DNA from: Strongylocentrotus droebachiensis
Taxonomy: Eukaryota; Echinodermata; Echinoidea; Camarodonta; Strongylocentrotidae
Direction: 5' to 3'
Assembly: GCA_035222895.1 (NCBI GenBank)
Contig: JAVYIG010001605.1
Location: 62,001 to 126,000 of the forward strand
Length of the DNA: 64,000 nucleotides
The position numbers and the translations under genes are program-made. Shown in pieces: positions 13,298-28,700 of the stretch (the stretch's first letter is position 1; each line of letters starts with the position of its first letter). Below the pieces are notes generated by a model. That model searched no databases, was not told the DNA's origin, and was given only the letters and a program-made list of their open reading frames with translations.

Positions 13298-16200
13298 TTG
13301 ATATAACTTTTATCATGAGGATTTCTCATAATACTCACCTGAGTACCACGTGGGTAATGACACACTCTATATCCATCATAGTTCCCTGTAGAGGGTGCAC
13401 TCCATGTGGCATCTAATGCGTTCTTACTGGGAGTAACACTTAGACTGGTGATGGCTTTAGGCACTGTAGGGAAGAAAATACTTGCACGTTAGAGATACTT
13501 ATTCAACCCTTAATAATGATATAAAACAATAGTCACATTTGTATAGCACTCAGATACACCTTTGCGTATTTGGCTCGCGTATTGCTGCGTATAATATGGC
13601 AAGCTGTTTTAACATTTATTCCTATTTCTTGATATCAAGAAATGATTTTCTGTTGTAAAGCAAAGGTAATTCTTGATATCAAGAAGTAGGAATAAATGTT
13701 TTAACGGCTTGCCATAAATATGCAGCAATACGCAAGCCAGATACGCAAAGGTGTGATTGAGGCATTAATACTACGTTTCTCATTTAGGCGCTTTACATTG
13801 TAATTATTATTACCCTGGTTATTGGATTACATTGCTAATCTGCATATGGTTGTGCACACGATCTGCTCTCTGGGGAGTATTCGGCCAGGCGCCATTTTAC
13901 AAGAGCACACATGCCCATCCAACCACTTCAACACTCGTGTCCTACCGGCTACCCATTTAACACCTGGGTGGAGAGTGGCAAATGTAGATTCATGTCTTGT
14001 TTAGTGACATTAATGCCGCGTTGGGACTCGAACGGCGAACCATAATTCTATTGACATATCTGCTGGACCACCGAATCCAATAATTCAGTACCAGAGGAAT
14101 ATTGGCAGTTTGGAAATGATTTTAGGTTTAGTTTTCTATTTAGTATAGTATACCATACAAAAACAGAGCATAGTGGAGATCAAATCTGGCACCAAGCTAA
14201 TAAGTACTCTGCAATGTGATTTAGGGGCAAAAAAAGAGGGTTGAACTTAGATAAGAGGCAATTAAGTGCAATCATTTCAGTTTTGTCCATAAATAATGCC
14301 ACTGAAATAAAGAGAAAGCTTAAATACACAGCACATGTTGTATCACTTGGGCTTCACATGATCAATGGAGTGACTTACGCGTAAGCTGGACATGTGTTTC
14401 CTGGGCCGGAGTTTGTCCCTGCTGTTGGACCATGATGGTATAGGCAGTACCAGGTACTAGACCACTTAGTTCCAGGACCCTTGGCTCTCCTCTTGCTACC
14501 AGCATTGGCGTCTGCGTTGACCCAACAGGGCTGTAGGTGACAAGGTAATTTGAGAAGGAGCCTGTACCTTCCTGCCAAGATACCTTCATGGAGTTTGTTT
14601 CCAGCTCATCTAAAGTGATGTCTAGCGGTGCAGCAGCAACTGTGGGAGTTACATGAAGAAAGTCATTTACTTACAATCCTCTTGAAATACATAACTATCT
14701 TCTGTTGAGACCCTCTTGAGCCTCCCACCAACGAGCTTTGATGTAATAGGCTCCTTCATATCATCACTTCCAATTATACTTAGTCCTTAAAGCCCCACTG
14801 TCCTACTTGTAGCTACTTGCTCCCTCTATATAGAAAACTTCCCCAATCGGTGCCTGTTGGTCCCCCATGATCCTCTTTTTCTTATGTTAGATAAGAGCTG
14901 AGTTAATGAGATAGCCACCTGTCAGTGACCTCGCTGTTTGGTCTAATCCCTTCTGGCCCAGTAGTATTGACAGTCTTTAATTTATAAGTAACTACAAATA
15001 AACAAAGCAGCATGGTCTGCTATATTTTATGTGCATGTACTTATGTTTATTCAAAAATACAGAAAAAAGGTTTCCGAAAAAAGAGAAATCTAGGGTTCAT
15101 ATCATATAGCCTGAATCAAGAAAATAACAAAAGACTAATTTCTCTAATATACGAGTGGTAGGCACCTATGCAGTGACACACACGTAGCGATAGGATTTGT
15201 CTGTTACCTGTGCTGGTTTGAACTCTGAATGCTTCACTGATATCCAGCCCATTGTACCACTCAATGTCGATTTCATACATGGTGGCTGCTTCAAGTTTCT
15301 TGATCCAAATTTCTGGGCAAGCTGACTGAGCGACTGGGATAGCCGGCTGTACGACAGGACTGGAGACGCCACCTAAACGAACTCGTACATTGTACCCATC
15401 GTATCTCATGGGATCTTCGAAAGGTGGAGTTATGGTCAGATGAATCATTGATGATGCTTGGTCAGTCACCGTAGCAGAAAGCCCGTTCATTTCATGTACT
15501 GCAATAAACATTCACAATAATAACAAGAGTTATAATAAATTTAAAAAATAATGAATAATAATAATACAAATAATGGAAAATAATTTGATGTTGTTCACTA
15601 TGCTACATATTTACATGTCCATCCAAAAAAAAAATTCTTAAAACTTGATGAAAGCAACAACTATTACCATAATCACAATCTAATGTATATTTTTGCAAAA
15701 ACAATCAGATGCACGGATTTCAGTAGCTTATATCAAGGAATCTAACTTGTTGATAACAACATTTATGAATCACTGCACTGGGTCCCATCTTCTCTTGCGA
15801 TTGATTTAAAACTGATCGCAACCTGATATCTAACGTAGCTCTGTATTCCAATCAATCAATACAAAGGATGGTACTTACACGTAGATGCTGTTTCCATGTC
15901 ATCCCCAACAGGTGCTCCAGCGTTTATGGCCTCCACCTTCACTGTGTACTCTGTCCCTGGTGAAAGTCCAGGGATGACCACCCTCCTGTCACTGGACCCA
16001 TCAACCACGATGGGAGTTGTTCCACCGTAAGAGACCTGGTACTCATCAACAGACCCCGCTTCACCCCATAAGATCTCCAGAGATGTGGTGGTTCTCTCCC
16101 CGATCACAACAATCAGGGCATTAACAGCTGCACGAAAAAGCATCAATCAGTGCGAGAACAAATTTAAAAAAAATAACAATAATAACATTAAACTTGTCAT

Positions 16201-19200
16201 AGTTTCATTGTGCATATATCCACCATGCAAGGTGCTCAGGGTGCTCTAATACTACCCCTGATGATCTGATAGGCTACCAATTTCAGGGCTCACAGCAATA
16301 AAGGCATTCCTTCCTACCAGCACCTGTTTAAAACCTGGATGGAGAGTGCCAAATATGGATTAATATCTTGTCAAAGGACATAAGTCCTGCACAAAGTGCT
16401 TAAGGTGCCCTGGGTCCGCTAGACTACCCATTTCGGTGCTCACAACAATTAAGAAATTCTTCCTTTCAGTACCTTTATAACACCTGATTGGAGAGAGGCA
16501 AATTTAAATGAATGTCTTGCCAAAGGACACTGGTGCTGCCCAGCAGCAAGAAACGATGACCGTCGTATCTCCAGTCAAGTTTTGAAACAACTTAACTACA
16601 ACACGTCTATTGCCTGTTGTTCAACATTCAGTAATGGTTAAAAGTCAAATTGGTTTGTTACACCACAGCTTACCTATCTGACCTGTGGTAGTAAGAGGTG
16701 GGTCAGACCTCTCATCTCCTCTAATGCTGACCAAACTGAATTGATACACCTTGTCTGCCAAGGCATTCATAATGCTGAGACTGGTAGCAGCCTTGGGCAG
16801 CCTGACCGGTGAAGATGGGTAGCCGACGTCGGGGGTGTAAGATACCTCAAAATAATCGTAGGATGCTCTCTCAGGAACATCCCATCCCAGGATGATGACA
16901 TGGTCTGCAGCCAGAGTGTTGGTCACTGCAAAGTTACTGGCCACGGGTATGGTGGTGTCAGCAACTAAAATAAGAAACATTATAGACAAGTATCATTATC
17001 AACAATCATCTTCATTTATTACTGTCGAGATTTCCCCTCTAACAAGGGTGACTTTTGCGCCATGATGACATTCCCTTCCTCCACTTCTTCTTTTCTCGAG
17101 CATTCTTCTCATTTAGACCAACCTTACTGATTTCTTTCTTCACCATATTTTTTCGTGAAATCGTTGGTATTCCTTTCCCTCTTATGCCATCCACTTCCAG
17201 ATCCCATGGTCTTTTCACAGGTTCATCTTATTCCCTTTTCAACACATGACCCATCCATTGCAATCCACTTCTCTTTACTACTTCCACCAGAATTTCTTAT
17301 TGCTACTATTACTACTACTACTACTACGACTACTAACTATTACTACTACTTCTACTTCTACTACTACTACTATTACTACTACTTCTACTACTACTACTAC
17401 TACTACTACTACTGCTACTACTACTACTACTATTGCTACTACTACTACTATTACTACTACCTCTACTTCTACTACTACTACTATTACTTCTTCTTCTACT
17501 GTTACAACAACTACCACTACTACTACTACTACTACTACTATTACTTCTACTACTACTACTACTACTATTACTTCTTCTTCTACTGTTACAACTACCACTA
17601 CTACTACTACTACTACTTTCTACTACTAGGTCTACCACTAGGTCTTCTCTGACTTACTTGTTGTGACAAAGATTGTTTGCTTCTGACTGTTGACCTGATC
17701 TAGATTTCCTGTGAGGGCAGAGATGCTGATGATGTATGTCGTGTCAGAGTTTAATCCTTCGAGGGTGTACTGAGTGGTGGTCCTACCCGCAATGTAAACG
17801 GGGCTGGATCCGTCATCAGGGGAATAACATATCTAAGGGAGAAAATCAAATGAGAATGAGAGACCTTGCCTAACACAACTGTACAACATGTAGGAATATG
17901 TAGGAAGCTAAGTAGCTGTTAAAAGGTGATTGTTATTACATTCACAACTTGACTTGATATATATACAGTAAACTAAATTATTCATACCCTTACCAAGTTG
18001 TGCAATTTTTCAAGTTTGAGAAAAATTGATTTGTCCTGATATATGTTTCTTGAGAATGTGACATATGAAGACATACATCTATTAAAAGATATTTAACAAA
18101 GGTCCTGATTCAACCAGTCCACTTTTATTTCCCGAGTTATGATAAACAAAAACATCGAATCTACGAGGGGGGTATGAATAAATTAGTTGTTAACTGTACA
18201 TGAGGATATGATGGAGAGATACACTCAGACTGACCTCATATCCAGCAACACTACCGTCCGATGATTGAGTCCATTGAAGCTGAATACTGGTGTCCAATAC
18301 CTGCGTTGCTATGGGGGTCCCTGGCGCAAGAGGACCTACGAAACATAGACATCAGATGGGAAAAAATAATATTCCATTCTTGTACAGCACATAACACATT
18401 TTGGTATAATGTCCCTGTGTGCTTCCAAAGAGCTTTGAAAATTATTACCTTAGCTTCGGAAGCCGTTATCATCGCACAGTGCATTTCAAGGAATAATCCT
18501 ACTAGGTATTCATTTACCTCACCTGGGTGGAGTGTGGCAAATTAACATGTGCTTACACAATGACTTCATCTGCTGTTGGCACATGCACAAACATGTATGC
18601 TTTACAGTGAAGTACAGATCACTGATGGCCATTTCACCAGAAGACAAGAAAGAGGCTCTTAATAGCTAGGCAGGTGGCTTGTATACACAGTTCCTTTTTT
18701 AATACTACACAAGCCCATTAGTAATATCTCCCATTATACAGTGCGTCCCAGAAAAAAACAAAACCAAGAATTATTGATGTTTTATCATACTTAATCACAA
18801 TGATAATTAATAAATTACAGATATTTGTAAAGCTTAGGTATCCCTCTTTCATTTGATGCAACTCATTTGATGCATATTTCACGCATGAGCGATTAAAAAC
18901 AATTTGAAAATATGGTACCAAAAAGTCATTTGGTGGGCGGTATCTGAATTTCAAAAAGAAAATCACATTTCTAGAAAGTTCATTTTCTGCCCTTTCGTAT
19001 GACACCTCAATCATGAAAAAATGAGCCAGGATTAACAAAGTTCTGTTTTTTTAAAGTAATGCTTGCATTTCCATAATTTGATTAAACAAATTCGTTTTCA
19101 CTGGCTGGCTGCCTACCGTAGCAACAAACAGAGTTGACAAAAGACTTAACTCCGTTTCGTTCACGATCAGCCATGCACAAAGAAAACGAAAGACTTTGAT

Positions 19201-19692
19201 GCATAACTGATTGTGAACTTCTGGCTCTAAACAGGCCTGTTTGAAGCCAAAGGTGGTTACTTCTGTGTTAAAAGACAGGAGTGTATGCCCTTCTGGTTCT
19301 AGACATACAATGTATGGAATTGAATTGATCTGTGATTTCAGTTTGGACGATGAATATCAAAGACTGGTCTGACTTACGGGTCCTGATAGTGTCTGTCCCT
19401 CCATTGACCAGGCTGACTGTATACTGGGTTCCTGAGCTCAGGCTATCCACTTCGTAAGACTGAACAGCATCACCCGATGCAGGGACTACGCGTCCTGCTT
19501 GATTGATGGAGAGTTCATAGGATGTACGTCCAAGGAAAGGTGACCAGAATACTGTGAACCCTGATGACGTTATCTCTCCAAATGAGAGCTGACCTTGTTG
19601 GGTTAAAGGAGCTGCAGTCGAGATAGAAACCATAGAAATATATGATATTACTGATGATAATGATAATGGTTATAATTAATAATAACGAGAAC

Positions 19693-19723
<31 letters not shown>

Positions 19724-22700
19724 CTTTCTTACTTACTTCTACTACTACTACTACTAATGATACTAATTATAATAAAGATAGTAAAAGTAATAATACTTTA
19801 ATCATAATACTAATAACAATAATACAAAAATAATCATTATAATACATGATATACATGCAAAATTAGATGAAAAACAAGAAGGAGAAGAAGGAGGAGAAAG
19901 TAACACTTAAAATTTGTTTATTAATCTATTAATTTTATTAACACAGGGTTGCCCTGTCATTATCAAATTGTTGTTCTGAGAGGCCCTTTACAACTCAAAG
20001 ACTACGAAATTGAACGAAGTTGAATACTATACATACACAACATATCATTTTTTACAAAATGATATAAAAACATGAAAAAACAGGACTCATAATATAACTA
20101 TGACTCATAATATAAACAATTCATCACAAGACTCTGAGCTGTGCAATGAAAGGGGAATGTAACCCTGATAGTAAGTTGGTTTTAAGAGAAGCAGGACCTC
20201 ATTACTTCTAAATCAGTTCATCGGCTCTGGAAGATGAATACATGACCCACGTTTGGTGGGAATCTATCAATCGGTTCTTGAGATAATGCGATCACGACAA
20301 CAGGACGTTCGGACGGATGGTCAACCTGAAAACATGCCTCCGGCTACTTCGTTGCGAAGGCATAAAACAACTATCACACTGTGCAAGAGAACTTATCCAA
20401 TAGAAAGTATTTACTTTAGTGTTGTGAATGTAAGAAATTCAGTATCGCTGGAGGCAACAACGGAGTATGCCAAGCCAGTCACCTAATACCGAGTGTTTGG
20501 GATTTTTTTTCTGGGGGGGGGGGGGGGGGGGGGGAATGCACATAACATCATCACTAAACGCAACATATGATTACCGGTATTAACTATTCTGATGGAAAGT
20601 CTTTGCTTACGTGTACGGAATGTAATAATTTGAGGATCGCTAGAGGCAACACCGGACTCTGCTTGGAGAGTGACCTGATATTCTGTGTTAGGTATGAGAC
20701 CAGAGAGCTCTATTTCAGGGCATGCTTCTACTGGAATCAAGACATCGATGTTGATAGGCGTGCCTGCTCCTGCTCCGGTACCTTGACGTGTAACCCTGAT
20801 ACGGAAGAATTTCAGGATGCCACCAAGCAGGTTTCCAGCAAGGCTGACAGCGGATGGAGAGCGAAGGTTAACAGTGAACGTAGGTCGTAAAGGTTCTGAC
20901 GAAAAAAAATAGAAAAGAAAGCAACAACAAAAAACATTTGTAAGGCATAAGCATCTGGAGGGTGTCTCATCCTTTGTTCATAAAAAGAGAATATTTGTTG
21001 TCTTGTGGTAAGGTTTGATTCAGACCAAGGATATAGAAACAAACTCAAAGCCCTTCTCAGACAGTACTGATTTTAAAAAAAAATCCTAGATTAATGCAGA
21101 CAAATTGTAAAACTGCTTCGTAATATATTAACGACATGTGGGTGAAAAGGGGTGCTGTATGCAACAAATAAAGCAACGTAAGTGTGATTACTTGGGTACA
21201 GAAATATTGTATGAATTACGATTATGCTGTTACATTTTGGAGCAGCATCTATTTTGAGGTCCATGTAGCATACCAGCTCAAGTGAAAATGAGGCCGACAT
21301 GTAATTTGATTAATTCTATTCATACTCTATTAAATGTACATGCCTGATGCATACACAGATAAGTATAAATGTTTTTGGTATTTTCTCATAAGGCAAATGC
21401 ATAAATTCAGAACAAATGGAAAATAGGATAGGAAAAAAAACAATAAAATCAAAATAAATCAAAATCACTTGAAAGAACGGTGAATTTTTAAGAATGAAGA
21501 TGACAATGATATTACCTGAAGTATGCGGGTCATATGCAATATAAGAATTACTTGCAGGTCATATAGAAGAATAAAAATCAAAATGAATTACTTAGAGTGT
21601 AAGTGGTGGATGCAATCTGAGCACGATTTCCTGAGTTGCGGACAGCCGTCAAAATCAACGTGTACGTTTGGCCCGGCATCAGGTTCATAAGGGTGACCGA
21701 TGGCGTAACACTAGGATCAACAAACTCAGAATCAGAGGTTGCTCCCTCTTTATCTTCGATGTAGATAAGTTGGTATTTCAGGATGTCATTTCCAAAGTCA
21801 TTGACCCAGGACAGTCTTAGATTTCTTCCAGTTTCTGCCACGTTGATGACCCTTAGTTCTAAAGATTCATGAGGAATACAAAAAGAAAGGCATGAAAACA
21901 TCAGTGGCGGCAACTACAAACATATAATGTATCAATACTATCAGACTTGAAAAGGATACTGTAGTTGCAATTTTAAAGTGTACCAATTGCAAAATTGTAT
22001 TTTGCTCTGTATACGCACTGGTTATACATGTTGCCGTAATATATTCAGAAATGAGGATGTAATATTACTTTTAAACAGTGATTTCACAAGTCTATTATAC
22101 ACTCAAAGATAACTCAAAATAGCTATGCGTATTATTTGTTTGTTTGTTTTATTCATTCACCATGTAAAATAATTGTTTACAGATAATAAAATTCAGTGGG
22201 TTACAATATATAATAATACATAGTAGGAACAATGCATAAACAAAATATTACACTCTACGTTATCAGAAAATATATGCTGCAGTTTGGCAGCATCGTATCT
22301 GAGCGAGGCTTAGGATCTTCACTTACGGGTGGTGAAATTAGTTACTGCAGATATGCTCCTCTGTTCCAAGTTCTGAGCCCTAACAACAGAAACGATTCTC
22401 AAAGAATAGTCGGTAGTAGGCTCAAGGTTTTCAAATGTTTCAGTGAGCTGAGAGGGAGGTACGATTTGCGCAGGCGTCTCTGATTCTCCTGATTGCCTCA
22501 GGTAGATGTCATACTCATCCACGTTGCCAAGACCCTGAGACCAGGACACGGTGACGATGGACTGAGAAATAGAGTCCGTAGAAAGACTCCTGGGTGCAGA
22601 AGGCACTGTGAGGGAGATGGAAGGACAAAGGTCATCAAATCAAGGTCAGCAATCAAGGTCATAAATGTTAGAATGTAGGGTTAACAAAAGAGGATACAAT

Positions 22701-25700
22701 TCGTTTGTACTGACATAGATTAGGCATAGTAAAGGTTGGGCATGATTTAATTATTCCAGTATAATTTAGATGCAGTCACTAGAGTTAGGGGACAAACGGG
22801 TTGTGATTTACGCACAAAAGGGGTACCGATACTCATGAAGACATCTCAAAATGAACGCAAAATTTAAAAAACTTGTGGTAGCAAAATATATTTTCTGTAT
22901 TGGAATCAACAATGAGACTAAATTGTTGTAACTTGGGGATTCTCTAATAATTTTGTCTGAACATTAACTGCCTTGTTGACTATTCACATATGTTGACTAA
23001 TCAGTTACTGTCTAGTGGTTATTTTCCCGAATTTGACGAACCAGTACATGTCTCTAGGATTCTTCCTTCACACACGTTGACTAATCATTAAATATCTCTA
23101 TGATTCTTTACACATGTTGACTAACCAGTAACTTTTGCTAGGATTCTTTACATCTGCTGAATACTATATATTCATATTGACTAACCTGTAAGTGCAATCT
23201 CTGTATCCTGTTCATTACTTCCAGTCACTGTAATCCTGATGGTATAGAGTGTGCCGGGTGTCAGGCTAGAGATAATGATAAACCTGGACTGGGATAATGC
23301 TCTGCTGGTGCTATGCACCACGTTCCCTGCATCTGACGCCTCAATCACGTAACTGGACGCTGTCGGACTTGTAGAAGCACCCCAAGATAAAGCAATACTT
23401 GTGCTTGTTACGGTTTCGATCACAATCTCAGCTGGGCTGTAATTCACTGATATTGGAAGAACCATTGAAACAGTGTGATTGCTTCTATTGCAAACCTGGA
23501 ACCTTTGTACTCGTATATCACTGAATATTATGTAAAACAATCATTTGAGCAAATTATAATTATTCTATCACAATATAAAGAGACCTGTAAATCAAAAATT
23601 AAACTTTTATTAATCTATTCTATCACATTCTAAAGAGACCTGTATTTCACAAATAAATTTTATATTAATCTATTCTATCACAATATAAAGAGACCTGTAA
23701 ATCAAAAATTAAACTTTTATTAATCTATTCTATCACAATCTAAAGAGACCTGTATTTCACAAATAAACACTTATTAATTCAAAACAGGTTTATAAGAATT
23801 GCTGTGATGAACCTCTACTTCTACTGTAGGGCTTAAAATGTTTGATACTTTTGATCAATCATTTCTCACAAAGTAATTTTGTCTAAATGCTTGATGAACA
23901 AAACTGCCATGATAAGATTATAATTATTTACCTGTAGAGGCTTCAACAGTAGAAGAGCTTATCTCTTGATCACTACCAGAACCAGAAAATGATGTCAAGG
24001 TAATGATGTACTCTGAGAGAGGACTCAGCCCTGTAAGTCGTATCTGCAAAATAAACCATGGTTGGGCAAATAATATGAAATAAAATTATGATATAATTTA
24101 ATTTAATGCTGCCTTAAAAATCATTGCATGCTTCGGTTAACTCTAGACTGCGTACTTGAAAGAAATGCATGCTACACAAAAATGAAATCATACATATGGG
24201 AGAAAAGAGAGAGAAAGAGAGAGAGAGAGAGCAATAGAGATATCAACAGACAAACAATGAACGTGAGAGGGCTACATCGAGGAGAGAGTCTGGGTAGGGA
24301 GGGAGGAAAAGATGGATAGTAATAGCCATGAAGAGAGAAAGAAGGGCGGGAGAGGAGAAGGGACAGAGTGGGGGATAGTCGGGATAACGGGTAAGAGATG
24401 GGGAAGGAATAAGCAGGACAGAGAGAGAAGGGGGATAGTGTGAGACAGAGAGAGAGAGAGAGAAAGGGGGCAAATAGAGAAACAGAAATAGAGAGAAGAA
24501 GATATCAAGAGCTCTTACCGTTGGATTTGATGGATCACTGACGTAGAACAGATCAGATATTTGATAAGGATCCTCCTTGAGTTGGTAGGAAGCATGGTAG
24601 CCATCCACATCTCCAAACACAGGATCCCAGGACAAAGTCAACGCTGCTGCCTCTGGCACGACATCAACATCACTCACTGCACTTGGTACTAGGGATAAAT
24701 GAGAATAATAAATGTAATAGAAATGATAATTATTATAATAATAATAGAGAATGTTTGTAATTCACCATGTCTGTCACAGCTTACACTTCTGATGCAATTG
24801 TGAGAAATATTGCACAATCGTAGGTATACAAGGTAAAAATATCGTAGGTAAAAATAATCCTAAAACAATCTGAAGAATAGCTTAAAACTCCTGGCACTCA
24901 AGTAAATTACTAATTTTTCTTCTTATCATTATTCTTATCATTATTACTATTAATATCATCATTATTGTTATTATTTTTATCATTATTACATAATATTACC
25001 ATCACTATTATTAATAACATCCACATTATCATAATTTTCATAATTCTCATAATTCTCATTAATTGCATACTTCAAGAATGTAAAATGGTGAAGGGACACG
25101 TTACAACATCCTATAAGTGTATATCATCCACTGAGAGCACAAAGAGCATTACCTCTGTGTCAAATTATACAAGTTAATTTACTTCTGCCTCTGAACAACA
25201 GACAAGCACTTACATGTTCTTTGTTCAACTGTATCACTTTGCCCAGTTCCCGTTGCAGAGACCTCGATCTGATAATTCCTTCCTGGTACCAAGCGATGCT
25301 CAGTTCTCTCATAGTCTCCATTGAGGATGGTTCCTGATGATATCTCCACACCTGATGTCACCTCAGACACCTAGACAATAAAAGTAATAATAATAATAGA
25401 AATAATAACAATTATAGTAAAAAATAATAATAACAATAATGATATTAGTAATAATATTAAAAATAATATTACCACTAATAATGATAATAACAAAAAAGAA
25501 AAATAATAACAATGATAATAATGATAATAATAATAATAATAATAATAATACTCATAATAATATGACAATAATAACAATCATAGTAATATTGTTAACAATA
25601 CTTCTACCACTATTAATAATTATAATAATGATGATGACGATGATGATGATGATGATGATGATAATAATTTTAATAACAAAAATACTACTACTAATTATAA

Positions 25701-28700
25701 CAATCATAATAATAATCATCATCATTATCATCATCATGCAAGAGCGTACACTGCTTTGAAGGTTATTGGAGATCAAAATTAGACCAGGAGCCAGGGCCAT
25801 TAAACTACTACAACTACTACAACAAACTTTAACAGCAGACAAATATACAAAAATAATTCCAGAATACCACTTTTAGATTGTTTGGTGCTTTCAAGTTTTG
25901 AAATTATACAGAAGAAAGTATAAACTTTCAGGAAATGTTACCATCCTGACCAAACACTTCTTTAATGAGCTCGAACTGAAAGTCACACCATGCGACTTTC
26001 TGGTGGTCTTGAGGTGCCTGATCACATATTATCTTACCCGCGTGACGTAGCTTGAGGCTCCAACAGCCGGCTGCCATTCAATGGTAAATGAAGTCTGATT
26101 CACAAACTTGGCTACGATGTTCAGACTAGATGTACTCACTGTAATCAGAGAAAGAACATATAAATGTATAAAAATGCAATCCTAAAAAATAAATTGGCAA
26201 ATGACTATTGATCCAGGGGTGATAGTGAGCAATACAAAAAAAAAACTTTTTTTTTTACTCAAGGGGTCAGGGGAAAAAAGGCATCTAACAACATTCGTCC
26301 CCTTCCGAGTAAGGATATTGGTAAAAAATAGGGAAAATGAGGAAAAAGAAGGGAAAAGAAGGGGCAAATCTGTGAAATATGGGTAAAATCGGGAAAAAAA
26401 TTGGGTTATTATCAGGCCTGCTGATCAGATCTTGAGCATAACATTTTCCACACATCTTTCTTCTCTGTGATTCTAGTACATTCTTGCAGCCTCGTTCCAC
26501 TCAACGTCCTAATTCCCAATCGACCTAAAATATGCCTACAATAACCCTGAATTATTCGTAGTATAACGAGCCTGAATTAGTCCCCAATCTTACAGAATTA
26601 CACGGGATCACAAGCCTTCCAGGGAACCCTATAATCTGTTACGACTTACTTGTGGTACCAACTCTTGTCACAATGTTACTGCGAGTCGTCACGTCATCAT
26701 ACTCCACAAAGGAAGAGATTTTAATACTGTAGGAAGTGCCTGGAGTCAGTCCCTTAAGGGTTACAGATTCCTGATGACGGGGTAAGAAACTGGTAGCAGG
26801 GGTGCGACCAAGCTCCGTCGAAAAACCGGTCCCTTCGTACTCCAAGATGTATCCAAAGAACTGCTCCTGGCTAGGTGCAGACCAGCTCAGTGTAATGGTG
26901 GAGGTTGTCTCCTCCGTTACTGCTACATTGCCTGGAGGCTGAGGGGCTACAAAAATACAAAGCCATGTGATTATACATGATGAACATATATTTGCATATA
27001 TATTTTCAAGACTACACCAACAGTCCTTTTCAGGACTACACTCCCTCAAGAAAGATTACTGAGATTCCTTTTCAGGACTTCTCAATCCTCCCTCTCTCTC
27101 ACATGGTGCATCCACAAGCCTACTGTATATATTTTTTCATGTACATGTTAATATGAAATGAATATAAAGGTCTATTTGAGTTTTAAAAAAACAGCTTGAC
27201 AACATTCACATTAGGAGTCAAATGAATGGATTGCTCGAAGGTAGTGGCGTGAAAAGAGGCACCTGGAACGCAAAATTCATAATGGCTACAATCACACACT
27301 TTATTGCACACAGGTAGGACAACATCTTTATCTAGATTAGGCATAATAGTACCCAAACCGTGACTTGGATACAAGTAAGTAGGTACACTTAATCTGTTTA
27401 AAGCCAGAAGGATATTTATTCTGTGTTACAGTATATAATTATGGCTTTTCTTGCTCCAAACCGACAAATTTTAATCCAATGATATCAATGCCAATTAGGG
27501 TTTAGGAATCTCGATACCTCTTTAAGTGCCGCTGTATAACGTACCTACATTAACTGTAATATGCAAACGTAAAGAGAATAGAAGAGAATGCTTACTTGTG
27601 ACATGGGAGACACTGCTGGACAGGAACTGAACATTGTTGGTAAGGACCGAGAAGAGACGGAATGTGTATTGAGAACCAGGCATGAGTCCTGAAATGGCGA
27701 CAGGGCCAGGTATACCGGTCTCAATGGGAGAGATTGGGTCACCGTTGTTGGGCTCATAGGTCAACCTGTACCTCTGGATAGATCCCGCTTCTTGGTCCCA
27801 GTCTAGGGAGACGTCGGTCGTGGGATTGGGTATAGCTTGCAGGGCTAGGAGAGCAGACCCTGGCATGTGCAGAACAAAAAAGAATGAATTATCTTCAATT
27901 CAATACAATTATCTTATTTTACTTAGCTGCATGAAGATAGGATTTTTTTATATTACAAAAAAAAATAAAAATATCTTTAATACGATACAGATGAATATTG
28001 TGCTGGATACGACAGCAACCAACTAAGAAAAAAATGCACTTTTTAGAAAAGAGCTGCGATAAACAACTGTGGTAAATAAATGGCAAGTGGGGATGACAGC
28101 TAATGGCAGCTAGGCTAAAGCCGGGTAGTAATTTCCAAATTTGGAAGCATATAGAGACGTTTAAATGTGACATGCGCTTTACAAGAACTGAATATTACTT
28201 GTACACTCTGTCTTTCAAGGGCGTTGACTCGGTATAGTCACTAGCACTCACTTGTAGTAACAGTCAACTCCAGAGGCTCACTGAAGGTGTCTTCGCCAGC
28301 CTGGGTACGAAGCAGAATGACGTACTCGGTGGCTGTAGCTAGGTTCTCCAGGACCAAACTGGTCTCACCGGTTGCTATGTCAGGCAAGGTGACCTTAACG
28401 CCATTCTCTGGGGTGTAGGAGAGTTCATAGCTATCAAAGTTGCCTGATGGAGGAAGAAGCCAGGAGAGAGAGATCTCATCTGCTGTGACCAGAGTATCCA
28501 CGAAGCTGGATGGTTGTCGAGGAACTGTAGGATAGTAATAATAATAACAACAATAACAATAATAATATTGAATATTTAGGAGCGCTAAAAACAATAAGTA
28601 CCATAGCGCTTAAACAATGAATACTTCAAACTTTTGTTAAACGACTCTGATGGGGATTGATGAATTCTAATGGGTAAACTATTACATAACTTAGGGGCTG

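Noticed and set aside
17155..17666. Poly-Tyr, poly-Thr, poly-Leu, poly-Val and poly-Ser frames up to 165 codons
   Set aside because: All come from one (TAC)n microsatellite read in different frames and strands.
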